From Singulisphaera sp. GP187 (GTDB lineage Bacteria > Planctomycetota > Planctomycetia > Isosphaerales > Isosphaeraceae): 64,000 bases of DNA. The position numbers were made by a program, and so were the translations under genes. Below, piece by piece: positions 17,601-26,800 of this stretch (positions are counted from its first letter, which is position 1; the number at the start of each line of letters is the position of its first letter). The DNA is taken from contig NZ_FSRB01000001.1 in assembly GCF_900129635.1 (NCBI RefSeq), positions 2,767,501 through 2,831,500 on the forward strand, read 5' to 3'. The notes beneath the pieces are model-generated. The model was not told the DNA's origin. It did no database searches and saw nothing but the letters and a program-made list of their open reading frames with translations.

Positions 17601-18695
17601 CTCAGCCTCACGGGTTTCCCGCTCGCGGCGCTGCTCGCTCTCGGCCGTGAACTTGGCGAATTTCTCGTCGGCCGCGACGGTATCGTGCTCGCGACGTGCT
17701 TCCACCTCCGCCTTGTGCCGTTCAAAGGCCGCGTTGACCCAGCTCTGGGCCTGGAGGGCGAAAGCCTCCGCTTCGTCCAGGGTCTGGCGAAACGGGGGGT
17801 AGAAGCGACCGACCTGACGTCGGGCCACGGTGGCGAGCCAGAACCAGAACGTGACCGCAATCGCGATCACTGCACCGGCATCAACGGCCAGCCCGGTCGC
17901 CCAGCCGAGCGTCACCCCCAGCGGGTAAGCGGCGGCGAAGCCAAGGATCAAAAACGGCCAGACGAACTGCTGGAGCTTGAGAAACTTGGGCAGCGTCAGC
18001 TTCATCAGTGGAACGAGCTGTTCCTCGGCCCGCTTCAAGCGCTCCTGCAACTCGGGCAGTGGGTTTTCCGCGGGAGGCACCACGACCTCGCCGCTCGTCG
18101 CGTCCGCGCGTGGGAAGAATGAGCGGCAGGATTCGAGCGGATGTTCCGCCTCGTCCTTGATCGTCTGCAAAAGACCGAGCTCGGCGTTCAGCTCCGCCGC
18201 GCGTTCCTTGTGGAGCTTGACCGCCGAGTCTTTGGCCGCCTCGAACACCGCGAGGACCTGCCAGCGCGTTTCTTCGTACTCCCGTTTCGCCGCCTTCGTG
18301 GCCGAGCGATACCAGGCCGCGGTCTTGTTACGGACCGCGGCGAACTCCGCCTCAACCTCTTTCCGCTCCGTCTCGAACCGCGTCCGGAGCTCGTTGCGAA
18401 CCGATTGATAACGAATCTCGGTCGCTTCGATCTCCGACTTGGCGGCCTTCGTCACTTTCTCCAAGGCCTTCTGGAAGGCATGCTCCTCAATCTCGACCTG
18501 GTTCTTATGCCCTTGCTCCGTCTCCAGCTCCCTACGGGCACGCTCGGCCGCGATCCGTTCCAGAGTCCGCAGCGCTTCGACTTCTCGTTCGACCAGGGAC
18601 GAATGAGGCATGATGGACAAACCTGTGGTTCGAGCGTCCGGAATCGGGACGGTCAGAGAAGAGTTGCGGGGATCACCAACATCCGGACGATTCAA
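14637..18695 (-). CDS. FtsK/SpoIIIE-type ATPase of type VII-like system
   Basis: This protein of about 1352 aa has an N-terminal coiled coil rich in Glu/Arg (about residues 35-235), a membrane hairpin (about 245-295, LILGFAAAYPLGV and AGAVIAIAVTFWFWLATV), a second long coiled coil (about 300-440), and then FtsK/SpoIIIE domains. The main ATPase has Walker A AGKTGSGKST at about residue 790 and Walker B ILFIVDEFQEF with Asp/Glu near 899. A second, degenerate ATPase module follows (NLLIVGQNDAAALG, no GKS). This is the layout of EssC/EccC export motors, with planctomycete-style coiled coils around the membrane hairpin. It is last in an operon with a WXG100 gene. The TTG at 18695 overlaps the preceding stop and has AGGA upstream; ATG 18611 is an alternative start. 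Confidence 0.85.
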   Translation of the reverse strand: MNRPDVGDPRNSSLTVPIPDARTTGLSIMPHSSLVEREVEALRTLERIAAERARRELETEQGHKNQVEIEEHAFQKALEKVTKAAKSEIEATEIRYQSVRNELRTRFETERKEVEAEFAAVRNKTAAWYRSATKAAKREYEETRWQVLAVFEAAKDSAVKLHKERAAELNAELGLLQTIKDEAEHPLESCRSFFPRADATSGEVVVPPAENPLPELQERLKRAEEQLVPLMKLTLPKFLKLQQFVWPFLILGFAAAYPLGVTLGWATGLAVDAGAVIAIAVTFWFWLATVARRQVGRFYPPFRQTLDEAEAFALQAQSWVNAAFERHKAEVEARREHDTVAADEKFAKFTAESEQRRERETREAEEKYPPLLKDIEARHAETRQQADERYPRRLADLKERLERDTAQLQENHRVEKESTQAAYVNAWKQLVDRWKAGLAEVQATVAEVNEVCNQLFLDWHQVDPTGWEPPKAVPPALRFGEFEFDLAQIPQGLSSDPRLKPDGPTRFSLPALLPFPVEGSILLKVHDSGKAEAARVLQAMMLRYLTSLPAGKVRFTIIDPVGLGENYAAFMHLGDYHELLVNSRIWTETPHIEQRLADLQAHMENVIQKYLRNEFKTIEEYNVHAGEVAEPFRVLVVANFPANFNESAARRLMSIASSGARCGVYTLISVDIKQALPSGCQLKDLESLCMNLNWREGRLQWKDPEFAKFPLKLDAPPDPETFTKLLHVVGDRARDANRVEVPFEFIAPSPEEYWTSSSAKGIDVPLGRAGATKLQHLRLGRGTSQHVLIAGKTGSGKSTLLHALITNAALRYSPDELELYLIDFKKGVEFKVYATLQLPHARVIAVESEREFGLSVLQRLDGELKLRGDQFRDLGVQDLNGYRQVAGQPPLPRILFIVDEFQEFFVEDDKIAQDTALLLDRLVRQGRAFGIHVHLGSQTLGGAFSLARSTLGQMAVRIALQCSESDAHLILSDDNSAARLLTRPGEAIYNDANGMVEGNNFFQVVWLPDERREEYLKTIKKLADDQNRPPAAQIVFEGNLPAVAAQNHLLGRLLQAPAWPEPPKADFAWLGDAIAIKDPTAAVFRPQSGSNLLIVGQNDAAALGMISTAMISLAAQHAPADGDGGGGQGVQFYLFDGTPADSRNAGLLGRLDGVFPHAVRDVAWRDMSAVIGELAAEVERRQKEAGEAPGLYLIVNDLQRFRDLRKGEDDFGFSRYGEEKATPPSKLFVNILRDGPPVGVHTIVWCDSLNNLNRTFDRQSLREFEVRVLFQMSANDSSTLIDSPAAGKLGAHRALFFSEEEGRLEKFRPYGLPTDDWLATIRRQLHGRQLPVETNSHPTHEFTSESTETAEA

Positions 18696-18898
18696 GAGCA
18701 GTCCTGGCGTATCTTGTGAAGCACCTCGGCGATCTTATCCATCGCCCGAATCGCCGACGACGTTTGGTGGTCGAGCGGAAGGAGATGGTTCTTCTCGAAA
18801 TCTCGCGAGACCTGGTCGCTCCACTGTTGCTTCACATCATCCCAGCGCTCGCGGAGCGCCTTCTGGGTGAAGGCCAGCCTGGCGGAACCTGCGCTCAT
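18692..18898 (-). CDS. Small helical protein in type VII-like operon
   Basis: This 68-aa protein has no family I can name. It is predicted almost entirely helical, with spaced Trp residues in ERWDDVKQQWSDQVSRDF and a second helix SSAIRAMDKIAEVLHKI. No signal peptide or membrane helix is seen. The W-x6-W spacing and size suggest a WXG100-like or adaptor role beside the FtsK ATPase, but the WXG turn itself is absent. The ATG follows AGGGA by about 7 nt, and its stop overlaps the candidate TTG start of the FtsK gene. Confidence 0.7.
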   Translation of the reverse strand: MSAGSARLAFTQKALRERWDDVKQQWSDQVSRDFEKNHLLPLDHQTSSAIRAMDKIAEVLHKIRQDCS

Positions 18899-18957
18899 GA
18901 TCGATTCCCTCGCGTCAGTCGGCCCGTTAGATTGTACGCGAGCCGAACGGAATTGGT

Positions 18958-19671
18958 TCAGGACGGGGGACGAGTCGTCTCTTCCCCAGACGGTTCCACG
19001 CTCGTTGGAGAATTCACTTCTGCAGATCCTGCGCCGTCGGCGGTTTCTGCCGGCCGTTGCCCTGCGCTCCCGGGTGCGACGGCGGGACGATCGTCCCCAG
19101 ACGCGACAGTACTCGGCCCGGGTTCCGTCACGCTGGAAGGGGGTGCGATCGAGTCCACGGAAGAGGTCGGCGGAAGCGTGGGCGCCGCAGGTGCTTGAAG
19201 GGCCGCGTACTCTTCGAGCGCCACGATCATCCGCTCCAGCAAGGCCAGTGAACCGACCAGGCCGCCGGAAAGTTTATCGCTCAAGGGCTGCGACTGGCTG
19301 TGATACTCGGACAGGGCATGCTCGAAGATAGGTCCCCATCTTTTGATCCGTTCAACCTTATCCTCAGCCTCTTCCAGCCTTAGCTTGGCGATCCGGAGGG
19401 CTTCCTTCTGGTCGCTGTCGGAGACGGCATCGCTGTTCGACTGAGAAAGGCGTTTGCGATTCAGCTCGGTTCGCGCCTCGGAGATTTTCTCCTTGGCACG
19501 CTTGATCTGGGCGGTCCAGTAGGTGTACTGGTCGCGTTCGAGCCAGTTGCGGACCTGGCGAATCTCCATTTCCATCGAACCGAGCGCGATGCGGGCGTCC
19601 TCCGCATACGTGAGCAGTGCGACCTTGAATTGCTTGATCGCGTCGGTGGAGCGGACGTTGGCCTGGCTCAT
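18958..19671 (-). CDS. Coiled-coil protein of type VII-like operon
   Basis: This 237-aa protein has a predicted helical/coiled-coil N-terminal two thirds (about residues 1-165, e.g. QIKRAKEKISEARTELNRKR and EALRIAKLRLEEAEDKVERI) and a disordered Pro/Ser/Thr tail. There is no signal peptide. It may be a longer helical partner of the WXG100 protein or a substrate of the FtsK motor; the low-complexity tail could be the export-facing end (inference). It sits second in the four-gene operon, 22 bp after the WXG100 gene and 59 bp before the 68-aa gene. No enzymatic motif is seen. Confidence 0.75.
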   Translation of the reverse strand: MSQANVRSTDAIKQFKVALLTYAEDARIALGSMEMEIRQVRNWLERDQYTYWTAQIKRAKEKISEARTELNRKRLSQSNSDAVSDSDQKEALRIAKLRLEEAEDKVERIKRWGPIFEHALSEYHSQSQPLSDKLSGGLVGSLALLERMIVALEEYAALQAPAAPTLPPTSSVDSIAPPSSVTEPGPSTVASGDDRPAVAPGSAGQRPAETADGAGSAEVNSPTSVEPSGEETTRPPS

Positions 19672-19693
19672 TTGGGATCGCCCCTCGTCGGCG

Positions 19694-19966
19694 TTAACGC
19701 TGCTGCAAGTACTCTTCCACGCGATCGGCCTTGCGCATCAGGAATGGGACATGTTGATTCGTCGAATCGACGAAGCGGGCGACCACTTGAAGCGTCTGTT
19801 CGAATTCCTCGACGAACTTGTCATGTTCGCGATCCCGCCACGACTGGCCGAGGCCGGCGAGCTGGCCATGGAGCACGGTCATCTGTGCGAGCAGGTCGTT
19901 GTTGAACTGCCGCAACTGCGTCGCGAACCGCCGGAGCTCGTCCGGATTGACGATCGCCTGTCCCAT
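19694..19966 (-). CDS. WXG100-family protein
   Basis: This 90-aa protein has the WXG100 hallmark layout: a helix ELRRFATQLRQFNNDLLAQMTVLHG-like region (about residues 10-35), a central turn with W in LGQSWRDREHDKF (W-x-D in place of W-x-G), and a second long helix. Such proteins form helical hairpin dimers and are substrates or structural parts of type VII (Esx) systems. It is the first gene of the operon that ends with the FtsK/SpoIIIE ATPase, which supports the assignment. The ATG has AAGGG about 7 nt upstream. Confidence 0.85.
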   Translation of the reverse strand: MGQAIVNPDELRRFATQLRQFNNDLLAQMTVLHGQLAGLGQSWRDREHDKFVEEFEQTLQVVARFVDSTNQHVPFLMRKADRVEEYLQQR

Positions 19967-20437
19967 GAAATGCCCTTTCGTAAGCAGGACGAAACCGGGA
20001 GGGCCGCTCTTGGGGACGGCCCCGCGCCGCGAACGTGAAAGAATTGGTTGTTCAAATTCATGGTAGCCCGGTCAACCCATGCTGTAAACCACTCAGATCC
20101 TTGACCACGCTCCAGGTTCCCGCGCAGCGGTCAACTGTGCCCCCCCTGATGAGACGAATGTCGGAGAGAGAGTTCTCGATTGACCCCGATCCCAGGGAGC
20201 CGCAAGCGGAAGGAAGGCCGAGGGGATCGCCGAACCTCAAGGGAACGGTGATCGCCCCCTTGAGAGTAGGTACGCTCGGCGGAGGCTTCAACTCACACCC
20301 CACCGGAGTCGGGTTTCTCCGGGAAAGGAGTTGGCCGTTACCCCGTTGGGACTTCCGTGTAGAATCAAGTGGAGTCAATGGATCCCCCATTTTCGAGCGA
20401 GACGCTCGCCCAATCAGAAAAAAAAGGGAAACCGATC
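19967..20437 (+). other. Divergent intergenic region, type VII-like operon and inositol oxygenase
   Basis: No gene is supported here. It should contain the promoter of the WXG100 operon (minus) and of the inositol oxygenase (plus). An 8-bp perfect inverted repeat, CTCAAGGG at 20236-20243 and CCCTTGAG at 20257-20264, is a possible operator. Confidence 0.4.
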
Positions 20438-21307
20438 ATGGGAGAGTCGCGCGCTTCCGAGACCACGAATCGTCCCCTAGCAGACCTTGACGATTGGGAG
20501 TCCGTGCATCAGGTGAGCGCACGGGACGAGACCGGTCCGCAATCGACGTTTCGTGACTACCGGGAGAACGTGCGCGCGGGGGTTCGCGAGTTTTATCAGC
20601 TCAATCATCGTCACCAGACGCTGGGCTTCGTTCTCGAGAAGAAGCAGGAGTTCCTCGCCAAGTCGCGTCGATCCATGGGGATCTGGGAGGCGATGGAGTT
20701 CCTCAACACGCTCGTCGACGAGAGCGATCCCGACGCCGATTTCTCGCAGATCGAGCACCTGATGCAGACCTCCGAGGCGATCCGGGCCGCGGGCCATCCC
20801 CGCTGGTTTGTGCTGACGGGCCTGATCCATGACCTCGGCAAGATCCTCTGTCTTTACGGCGAGCCGCAATGGGCGGTCGTCGGCGACACCTTCCCGGTCG
20901 GCTGCCGTTATTCCGACAAGATCGTCTTCTCCGAGTATTTCGCGGAGAATCCGGATTCGGCCGTGCCCGAGTATCGGACCCGCCACGGAATCTATGCCGA
21001 GGGCTGCGGGCTCGACCAGGTCCACCTCTCCTGGGGCCATGACGAGTACCTCTACCACGTCGTCAAGGATTACCTGCCGGAGGAGGGGCTGGCGATGATC
21101 CGCTATCACTCCTTCTATGCCTGGCACCATGAGAATCAGTACAACCACCTGATGAACGAGCATGACCGAAGGAAACTCAGTTGGGTGCGCGCGTTCAACC
21201 CGTTCGACCTCTACTCCAAAGGGCACGATCGCCCCGATGTCGCCGCCTTGACCCCGTACTACAAAGACCTGATCGCCGAGTTCTTTCCCGCTCAACTCGC
21301 CTGGTGA
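20438..21307 (+). CDS. Inositol oxygenase (myo-inositol to D-glucuronate)
   Basis: This 289-aa protein is a full-length myo-inositol oxygenase, an HD-fold mixed-valent di-iron enzyme that cleaves myo-inositol to D-glucuronate with O2; the mammalian enzyme is about 285 aa. The iron ligands are recognisable: H107 (EHLMQTSE), H131-D132 (LIHDLGK), H201 (SWGHDEYLYH), H224 (RYHSFYAWH) and D257 (NPFDLYSK). The stretch YGEPQWAVVGDTFPVGC matches the animal enzyme closely. ATG 20438 is preferred over an in-frame ATG at 20369 because AAAGGGAA lies about 8 nt upstream and the length then fits the family. It appears to be monocistronic, followed by the kinase gene after 161 bp. The eukaryote-like character is typical of planctomycete homologues. 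Confidence 0.95.
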   Translation: MGESRASETTNRPLADLDDWESVHQVSARDETGPQSTFRDYRENVRAGVREFYQLNHRHQTLGFVLEKKQEFLAKSRRSMGIWEAMEFLNTLVDESDPDADFSQIEHLMQTSEAIRAAGHPRWFVLTGLIHDLGKILCLYGEPQWAVVGDTFPVGCRYSDKIVFSEYFAENPDSAVPEYRTRHGIYAEGCGLDQVHLSWGHDEYLYHVVKDYLPEEGLAMIRYHSFYAWHHENQYNHLMNEHDRRKLSWVRAFNPFDLYSKGHDRPDVAALTPYYKDLIAEFFPAQLAW

Positions 21308-21468
21308 GACGTCGTCGTTTCGTTCGCCGGGGAATTGCCGATTCTGGCCGATCGATGGGGCGACAGGCTAGAATCGAGTCGTAAGCAGACAGGCTCAGCC
21401 GAATTCATCGACCTCGACGTTGATTCCCAGACGATGGCCCGGAGACGCACTGCAGTGAGGCGACCTTC

Positions 21469-23847
21469 ATGACGCAGGGACCGAGCCATCCTGACGAAAA
21501 GCCCGACGACGAGTCGCAAGGCTCCAGCTCGACTCAAGCCGGCCCGTTCGGCACCTGGGCCGAAGGCGCGGGGACGGTACCGACGTCGCCCCCGCGGGCC
21601 TCATTCATGCCGATCGAAGGGACGATCCCGGCGTTCGGCTCGCTCTCCGGCGCCGAATCGCAGCCATTCCCTTCATCGGGCATGGAGTCTTCGGACGAAT
21701 CGATCGGCGTTCAAGGGACGCTCCAGCCCGGCCAGGTCCTGTTCGGCCGCTACCTCGCGGAAAAGCTCCTGGGCGAAGGCGGGATGGGGACCGTCTGGCT
21801 GGTCAAGCACCTGGAGCTCGACACGCTCCGGGCCTTGAAGCTGATCGTCTCGGGCATCGCCTTCGATCCTCAGGCTCAGGCCCGATTCAAACGCGAGGCG
21901 CGCGTGATGGCGCGGCTCTCGCATCCCCATGCCGTGGTGGTCCACGACGCCCGGATGGCGCGTGACGCCGCGTTCATCGAGATGGAATACATCCGCGGCC
22001 AGAGCCTGAACAAGGCGATGACCCCCGGTGTCCCCATGCCGCTCGACTGGATCGCGCGGATCCTCGAGCAGCTCTGCGACGTGCTCGAAGAGGCCCATCA
22101 TCAAAAGATCGTCCATCGCGACCTCAAGCCCGCCAACCTCATGCTCCTGGAAGGCCGCCCGGTCGGTCGCGAGCAACTGAAGGTGCTCGACTTCGGCATC
22201 GCCAAGATCCTTGAGGCCGAGTCGGACACGGCGGACGTCCATACCCACACCGGCAGCTTCCTGGGCTCGGCGCCGTACACCAGCCCTGAACAGGCCAGCG
22301 GCGGCGCGATCGACGGCCGGAGCGACATCTACTCAGTGGGGGTCATCCTCTACGAGATGATGACCGGCCACCGACCGTTCACCGGCCCGATCACCCGTTT
22401 AGTTTACGATCATCTCTACACACTTCCTCCGCCATTCGTCGAACGCAACCCCGACTGCCACGTTCCGGCCGAAGTCGAGGCGGTCGTTGCCCGCTGCCTT
22501 GCCAAAAACCCGGACGAACGCCCTCAGACCGCACTCGAGCTGTTCGAGCAGTTCCGGGCCGCGCTCCCGGCGGGATACCTTGACGAGGGCCCCCACGCCC
22601 TGCTTCAAACCGAGCGCGATCCGACTCACCCGCTACCAACCAAGCGAACGCCCGCGACTCCAAGGAAGGGCCTGGTTGACCCCTCCGGAGACGTCCGCAC
22701 CCAGGCGCTGACCGAGGACGCCGATCGCGTCCCCTACCAATACCCCAACCTGCCTTCGCCGCCGACCCAAGGCTACGGGATCCCCAAGGCGACGAAGCCT
22801 TCGGCGGGCCTGGACTCGACGGACTGGGGGCATCCCGCGCTCGTCGTCGAGGCTCCCCCTTCGGGTCGAGCGCAGCGCAGGCGACTCCTCCCAATGAGTC
22901 TGATCGTCGTGGTTCTCGCCAGCTTGGGGTTGGCTGCATTCGTATTTTTCCCCCGCCGAGGCGTCCCCGGCTTGGCCCCTGGTCTCCCCAAAGGCTATGT
23001 GGCCGCCGAAGGCGCGAGGATCGTCAACGGCCATCCAAGCCTGATCGTTCGCCAGAGCGACAAGACGAAGTTCATCCTCCTTGAGGGGGGCGAGTTCAAA
23101 ATGGGCAATGACGGATTCGACAGTTCGGCCGGTCCGAACGACGAGGATCAGCCGGCCCATCGCGTCGTGCTCTCCGACTACTACCTGCAGGAGACCGAGG
23201 TCACCAACGGCGAGCTGGAAGCCTATTTCATTGCGAACCATGTCAAAGAGGCGGATCGACCGAAGCGTTGGACGAGGGCCTGCCAACGGATCGATCGCAG
23301 TGGCAATTACCCCACACTTTATCCGGCGACCGGGGTCACGCGGGAACTGGCGGAGAAATACGCCAGGTGGGTCGGCGGCCGGCTGCCGACCGAGGCCGAA
23401 TGGGAGTACGCCGCCCGTTCGCGCGGCAAGCCGAATCCCTATGTCTGGGGAACCGAGCCCAAGCCCAGCCTGAGCATGGCGAACGTGGACAGCATCGGCC
23501 AACTTGGCCCGATCCCAACGTCCATGGTCGGAGCTTATCAAAAGGATCGGACCGAGCAAGGAATCGTCGATCTGACCGGCAACGTCCGTGAATGGTGCCG
23601 GGATGTTTGGGCTCCCTATGCCAGTTCCACCGACCCGATCAAGAATCCGGTCGTCACGACTGTCCCAAACACGGGATCACTGCAGTATGTGATTCGTGGC
23701 GGCTCCTTTGCGGTCTGGAGCGACCGGACGCGCACGACACGGCCGAGACGACCCGAGACGGACGATCAGACGACGTCCGAACTGGCCGAGGATCAGACCG
23801 CCGAAGACCTGGGATTCCGCGTCGTCATCGAGTGGCCGAAGCCCTGA
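21469..23847 (+). CDS. Ser/Thr protein kinase fused to FGE-like domain
   Basis: This 792-aa protein begins with a disordered N-terminus (about 1-85) and then a Hanks-type kinase. It has the glycine loop LGEGGMGTVW near residue 100, the catalytic Lys in ALKLIV (about 124), HRDLKPAN (about 216-223), DFG (241-243) and an APYTSPEQ activation segment. After a Pro-rich linker and one membrane helix (about 475-496) comes an extracytoplasmic FGE/SUMF1-like domain: FILLEGGEFKMGND, TEVTNGELEAYF, GGRLPTEAEWEYAAR, NVREWCRDVW and a terminal LGFRVV. The FGE fold here may bind a ligand rather than make formylglycine. The gene is followed after 46 bp by the WD40-caspase gene, so the two are probably co-transcribed. 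Confidence 0.93.
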   Translation: MTQGPSHPDEKPDDESQGSSSTQAGPFGTWAEGAGTVPTSPPRASFMPIEGTIPAFGSLSGAESQPFPSSGMESSDESIGVQGTLQPGQVLFGRYLAEKLLGEGGMGTVWLVKHLELDTLRALKLIVSGIAFDPQAQARFKREARVMARLSHPHAVVVHDARMARDAAFIEMEYIRGQSLNKAMTPGVPMPLDWIARILEQLCDVLEEAHHQKIVHRDLKPANLMLLEGRPVGREQLKVLDFGIAKILEAESDTADVHTHTGSFLGSAPYTSPEQASGGAIDGRSDIYSVGVILYEMMTGHRPFTGPITRLVYDHLYTLPPPFVERNPDCHVPAEVEAVVARCLAKNPDERPQTALELFEQFRAALPAGYLDEGPHALLQTERDPTHPLPTKRTPATPRKGLVDPSGDVRTQALTEDADRVPYQYPNLPSPPTQGYGIPKATKPSAGLDSTDWGHPALVVEAPPSGRAQRRRLLPMSLIVVVLASLGLAAFVFFPRRGVPGLAPGLPKGYVAAEGARIVNGHPSLIVRQSDKTKFILLEGGEFKMGNDGFDSSAGPNDEDQPAHRVVLSDYYLQETEVTNGELEAYFIANHVKEADRPKRWTRACQRIDRSGNYPTLYPATGVTRELAEKYARWVGGRLPTEAEWEYAARSRGKPNPYVWGTEPKPSLSMANVDSIGQLGPIPTSMVGAYQKDRTEQGIVDLTGNVREWCRDVWAPYASSTDPIKNPVVTTVPNTGSLQYVIRGGSFAVWSDRTRTTRPRRPETDDQTTSELAEDQTAEDLGFRVVIEWPKP

Positions 23848-23893
23848 AACCGACGGCTGCGATTCAATCTTCCCCCTTTGCAATCGGGCCCCA

Positions 23894-26800
23894 ATGAAAT
23901 CTACGCCTCGTTCTCCCGCCCGCGCCCTGGTGATCTCCATCGCGGCTCTCGGTGTGGCCGGGATCGCGATCGTCGCCGCTCGCATCTCCATGAAACCACG
24001 CCCGACACCCCCCGCGGTGGTCGAGAAGCGCTCCGACGTTTCGCTTCCTCAGAAGCAGGAACAAGCGTCCAAGACCCCGCAAGTCTGGGTCGTCGCCATT
24101 GGGATCGACCAGTATCGCGACAACACGATCCCGTCGTGTCATGGAGCGGCGCGAGCCGCCCGCGCTGTGGCCACCTGGTTTGGCGAGACGGCGGGCTGGA
24201 GTGCGGACAACGTGCTCGTGATGGACGAACGAGGCGCGGCCGAGCCGACGAAGGGGAAAAATCCCGACGGGGTACTGCCAACCCTCGCCAACCTCAACTG
24301 GGCGTTCAAGACCTGGCTCCCCGCACGGGTCCGGCCCGACGATTCGGTGGTCATCTACTTCGCAGGGCACGCGCTGGGCCTGCCCCCCAGCGCCGAGGCC
24401 CCACCGGGCAGCCCCGGACGTGAGTACCTGCTCCCGATCGACGCCCGTCGGCTTCAGTGGGACAAAACCAGCTGGGCCCTCGACGAGGCGATCGATGATT
24501 TGGCGGCCACCGGCCAGAGTCCGGTGGTCTGCTGGCTCGACACCTCCTTGCTCGGTCGTGGCGAGCGGATCGACCCGAAGTCGAAACAGACCCCGTCGGC
24601 CACCCCGCTGCTTCAAAAGCTCGTGCGCTGGCCCGGCGTGACCGCCTGGCTGGCCGCCGACGGCAAGCCGGCGGTCGAGGCGACACGAGTCGGCGCCTTG
24701 AGCCCGTTCACCGCGGCCCTGATCGATTCACTCGGCACCCCGGAACGTCCCAACAACCTGCTCGCGTCGCTCGACCGGCTTCAGCAAAACCAGACGCTCG
24801 CCGACCAGGGCTTCCGCACGCTCGGCGGGATTGACCCGGGGCTCGACCTCTGGGCCTCGACCGTCCGCCAGGCAAGCCTCCTGAAACGCGAGCTCTTGCT
24901 CCAACGCGGGCACGCAGGTGCGGTCTCCGCCCTCGCCTTCAGCAGTGACGGCACGCGGATGATCTCAGGGGCGCAGGATTCGACCGTGAAGATCTGGTCG
25001 GTCTCGGATCGGAAGCTGCTCCGGTCGCTCGCGTACCACATGGTCGGCGTCACCAGCCTGGGCTTGAACGCCCGCGGCGATCGCCTGGCCAGCGGCGACG
25101 GCTCAGGTTGGTTGCGGGTTTATGACCTCATCAAGCAAGGCGAGGTCGCCCCCGCACCGCCGCATGAGCGCGGCGTCGATCAGGTCAACTTCCTGCTCGA
25201 GAGCAACCTGATCGCCTCGCTCGACATGGACGGCAAGAGCTGGCTCCGTAACGCGGACGATCCGGCCGGGCAAAACCGCCTCCTCTCCAACCAGAGCACC
25301 GGAATCGCCACGGCCAGCGGCCCGGGGCCGGTTGCGCTGGCCATCGCGGAGGACGACGGCAAGGTCGCGCTCCTCGGACCCGGCGGAAAACCGCTGGCAA
25401 CCATCGACGGCCCTGGCGGGATCGTCACGAGCCGTCGGCTGGCGACCAACGGCGGCCTGGTCGCAATGGGCGACGACCGTGGCCAATTCTTGGTCTGGGA
25501 TGCCAATGGAACCAAGGAAGCCCTGAAACAAAAGACCGGGGCCGGCGTTGATGCCCTGGCCATTTCGCCCTCGAACCAGATCGCGGTCGCCTCGGGCAAG
25601 GAACTGCGCGTTCTGACCGTCGATGCGACGGCTCCCGCCGAGCAAACCCTGGCACTCCCCGACAACGCCAACTTGGTCGCCTTCTCGAAGGACGGGCAAT
25701 GGCTGGCCGCCTGCACGGCCACCGGCGCCTTGCGGCTCTGGCAGCTCACCGGGCCGAAGCCCGCCGAGTTACTCCCTCTTGAGAATGTCGGAACGAAGGG
25801 GCAGACCACCACGTTCGCCTTCGCGCCGGACGGCCGCAAGCTCGTCTCGGGCGACAAGGACGGCGGGCTCCGAACCTGGAACCTCCCCGACGGCCACCAG
25901 CGTCCGCCCGTCCCCGCCCGCCGCGGCCAGGTCGCCAGCCTGAGCGTCTCGGGCGACGGCCGCTACCTCCTCCAAGTCAGCCAGGACCGGCAGGCGCAAG
26001 TCTGGGACCTCGAGAACGGGCGGAGCCTCAATTCCCTTGATGGTGACTGGATCGCGGGCGTGCTCTCACCGGATGGCAGCCGGGTTTACCTGACCGCCGA
26101 GAAGGACGGGGAGATCGTCGTCATCGATCGCGAGGAGAACCGGATCCTGCCGACGGTCTTCAAACGACCCGAAGCCACCCCGCAACGGTTCGGCAAGCTC
26201 GCCCTCTCTCCCGACGGCCACTGGATTGCGGCCGGGAGCCTGGAGGGGCCGATCGCCTGCCTCTGGGAAGCGTCGAGCGGAACCCTCGTCCAGACCGTTC
26301 GCGGCCACCTCGATCCCCACCCGATCACTTCGGTCGGCTTCTCCGGTGACTCCCGGCATTGGCTCACCGCGAGCGAGGATGGGTCGGTCAAAGTCTGGGA
26401 CCGCGAGAACATCGACGCGGCCCAAGCGCCAGTGGCCACCTACACGATGACCGACCCCAAGTCGGGCGACCCGGTGCCGATCACCGCGGCCCAGCTTTCG
26501 CCCACGACGCCTCGCAAGGTGGTGGGGGGTGGCATCGACGGCCAGCTCTTCCTCTGGGACGGCGACGCCCGGCCCATCGACCTGGGGAGTCTCGGCCACG
26601 CGATCCTCGCGGTGACCTTTACGCCCGACGGCCGTTGGATCGCGGCGGCAGGCGCCGACAAGTCGGTCTGGCTCTGGGAAGCGAGCCAGCCTCAGCGGCG
26701 ACTGCGACTGGAACCGGTGCCGCAGCACTCCGAGCAAGTCAATGCCTTGGTCGCCTGGCCCAACAGCCGGATCATCGCCAGCGGCAGCGACGACACCACG

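Noticed and set aside
15792..18122. 776-codon plus-strand frame opposite the FtsK gene
   Set aside because: Mirror frame of a coiled-coil-rich high-GC gene; composition and motifs fit the minus-strand ATPase only.
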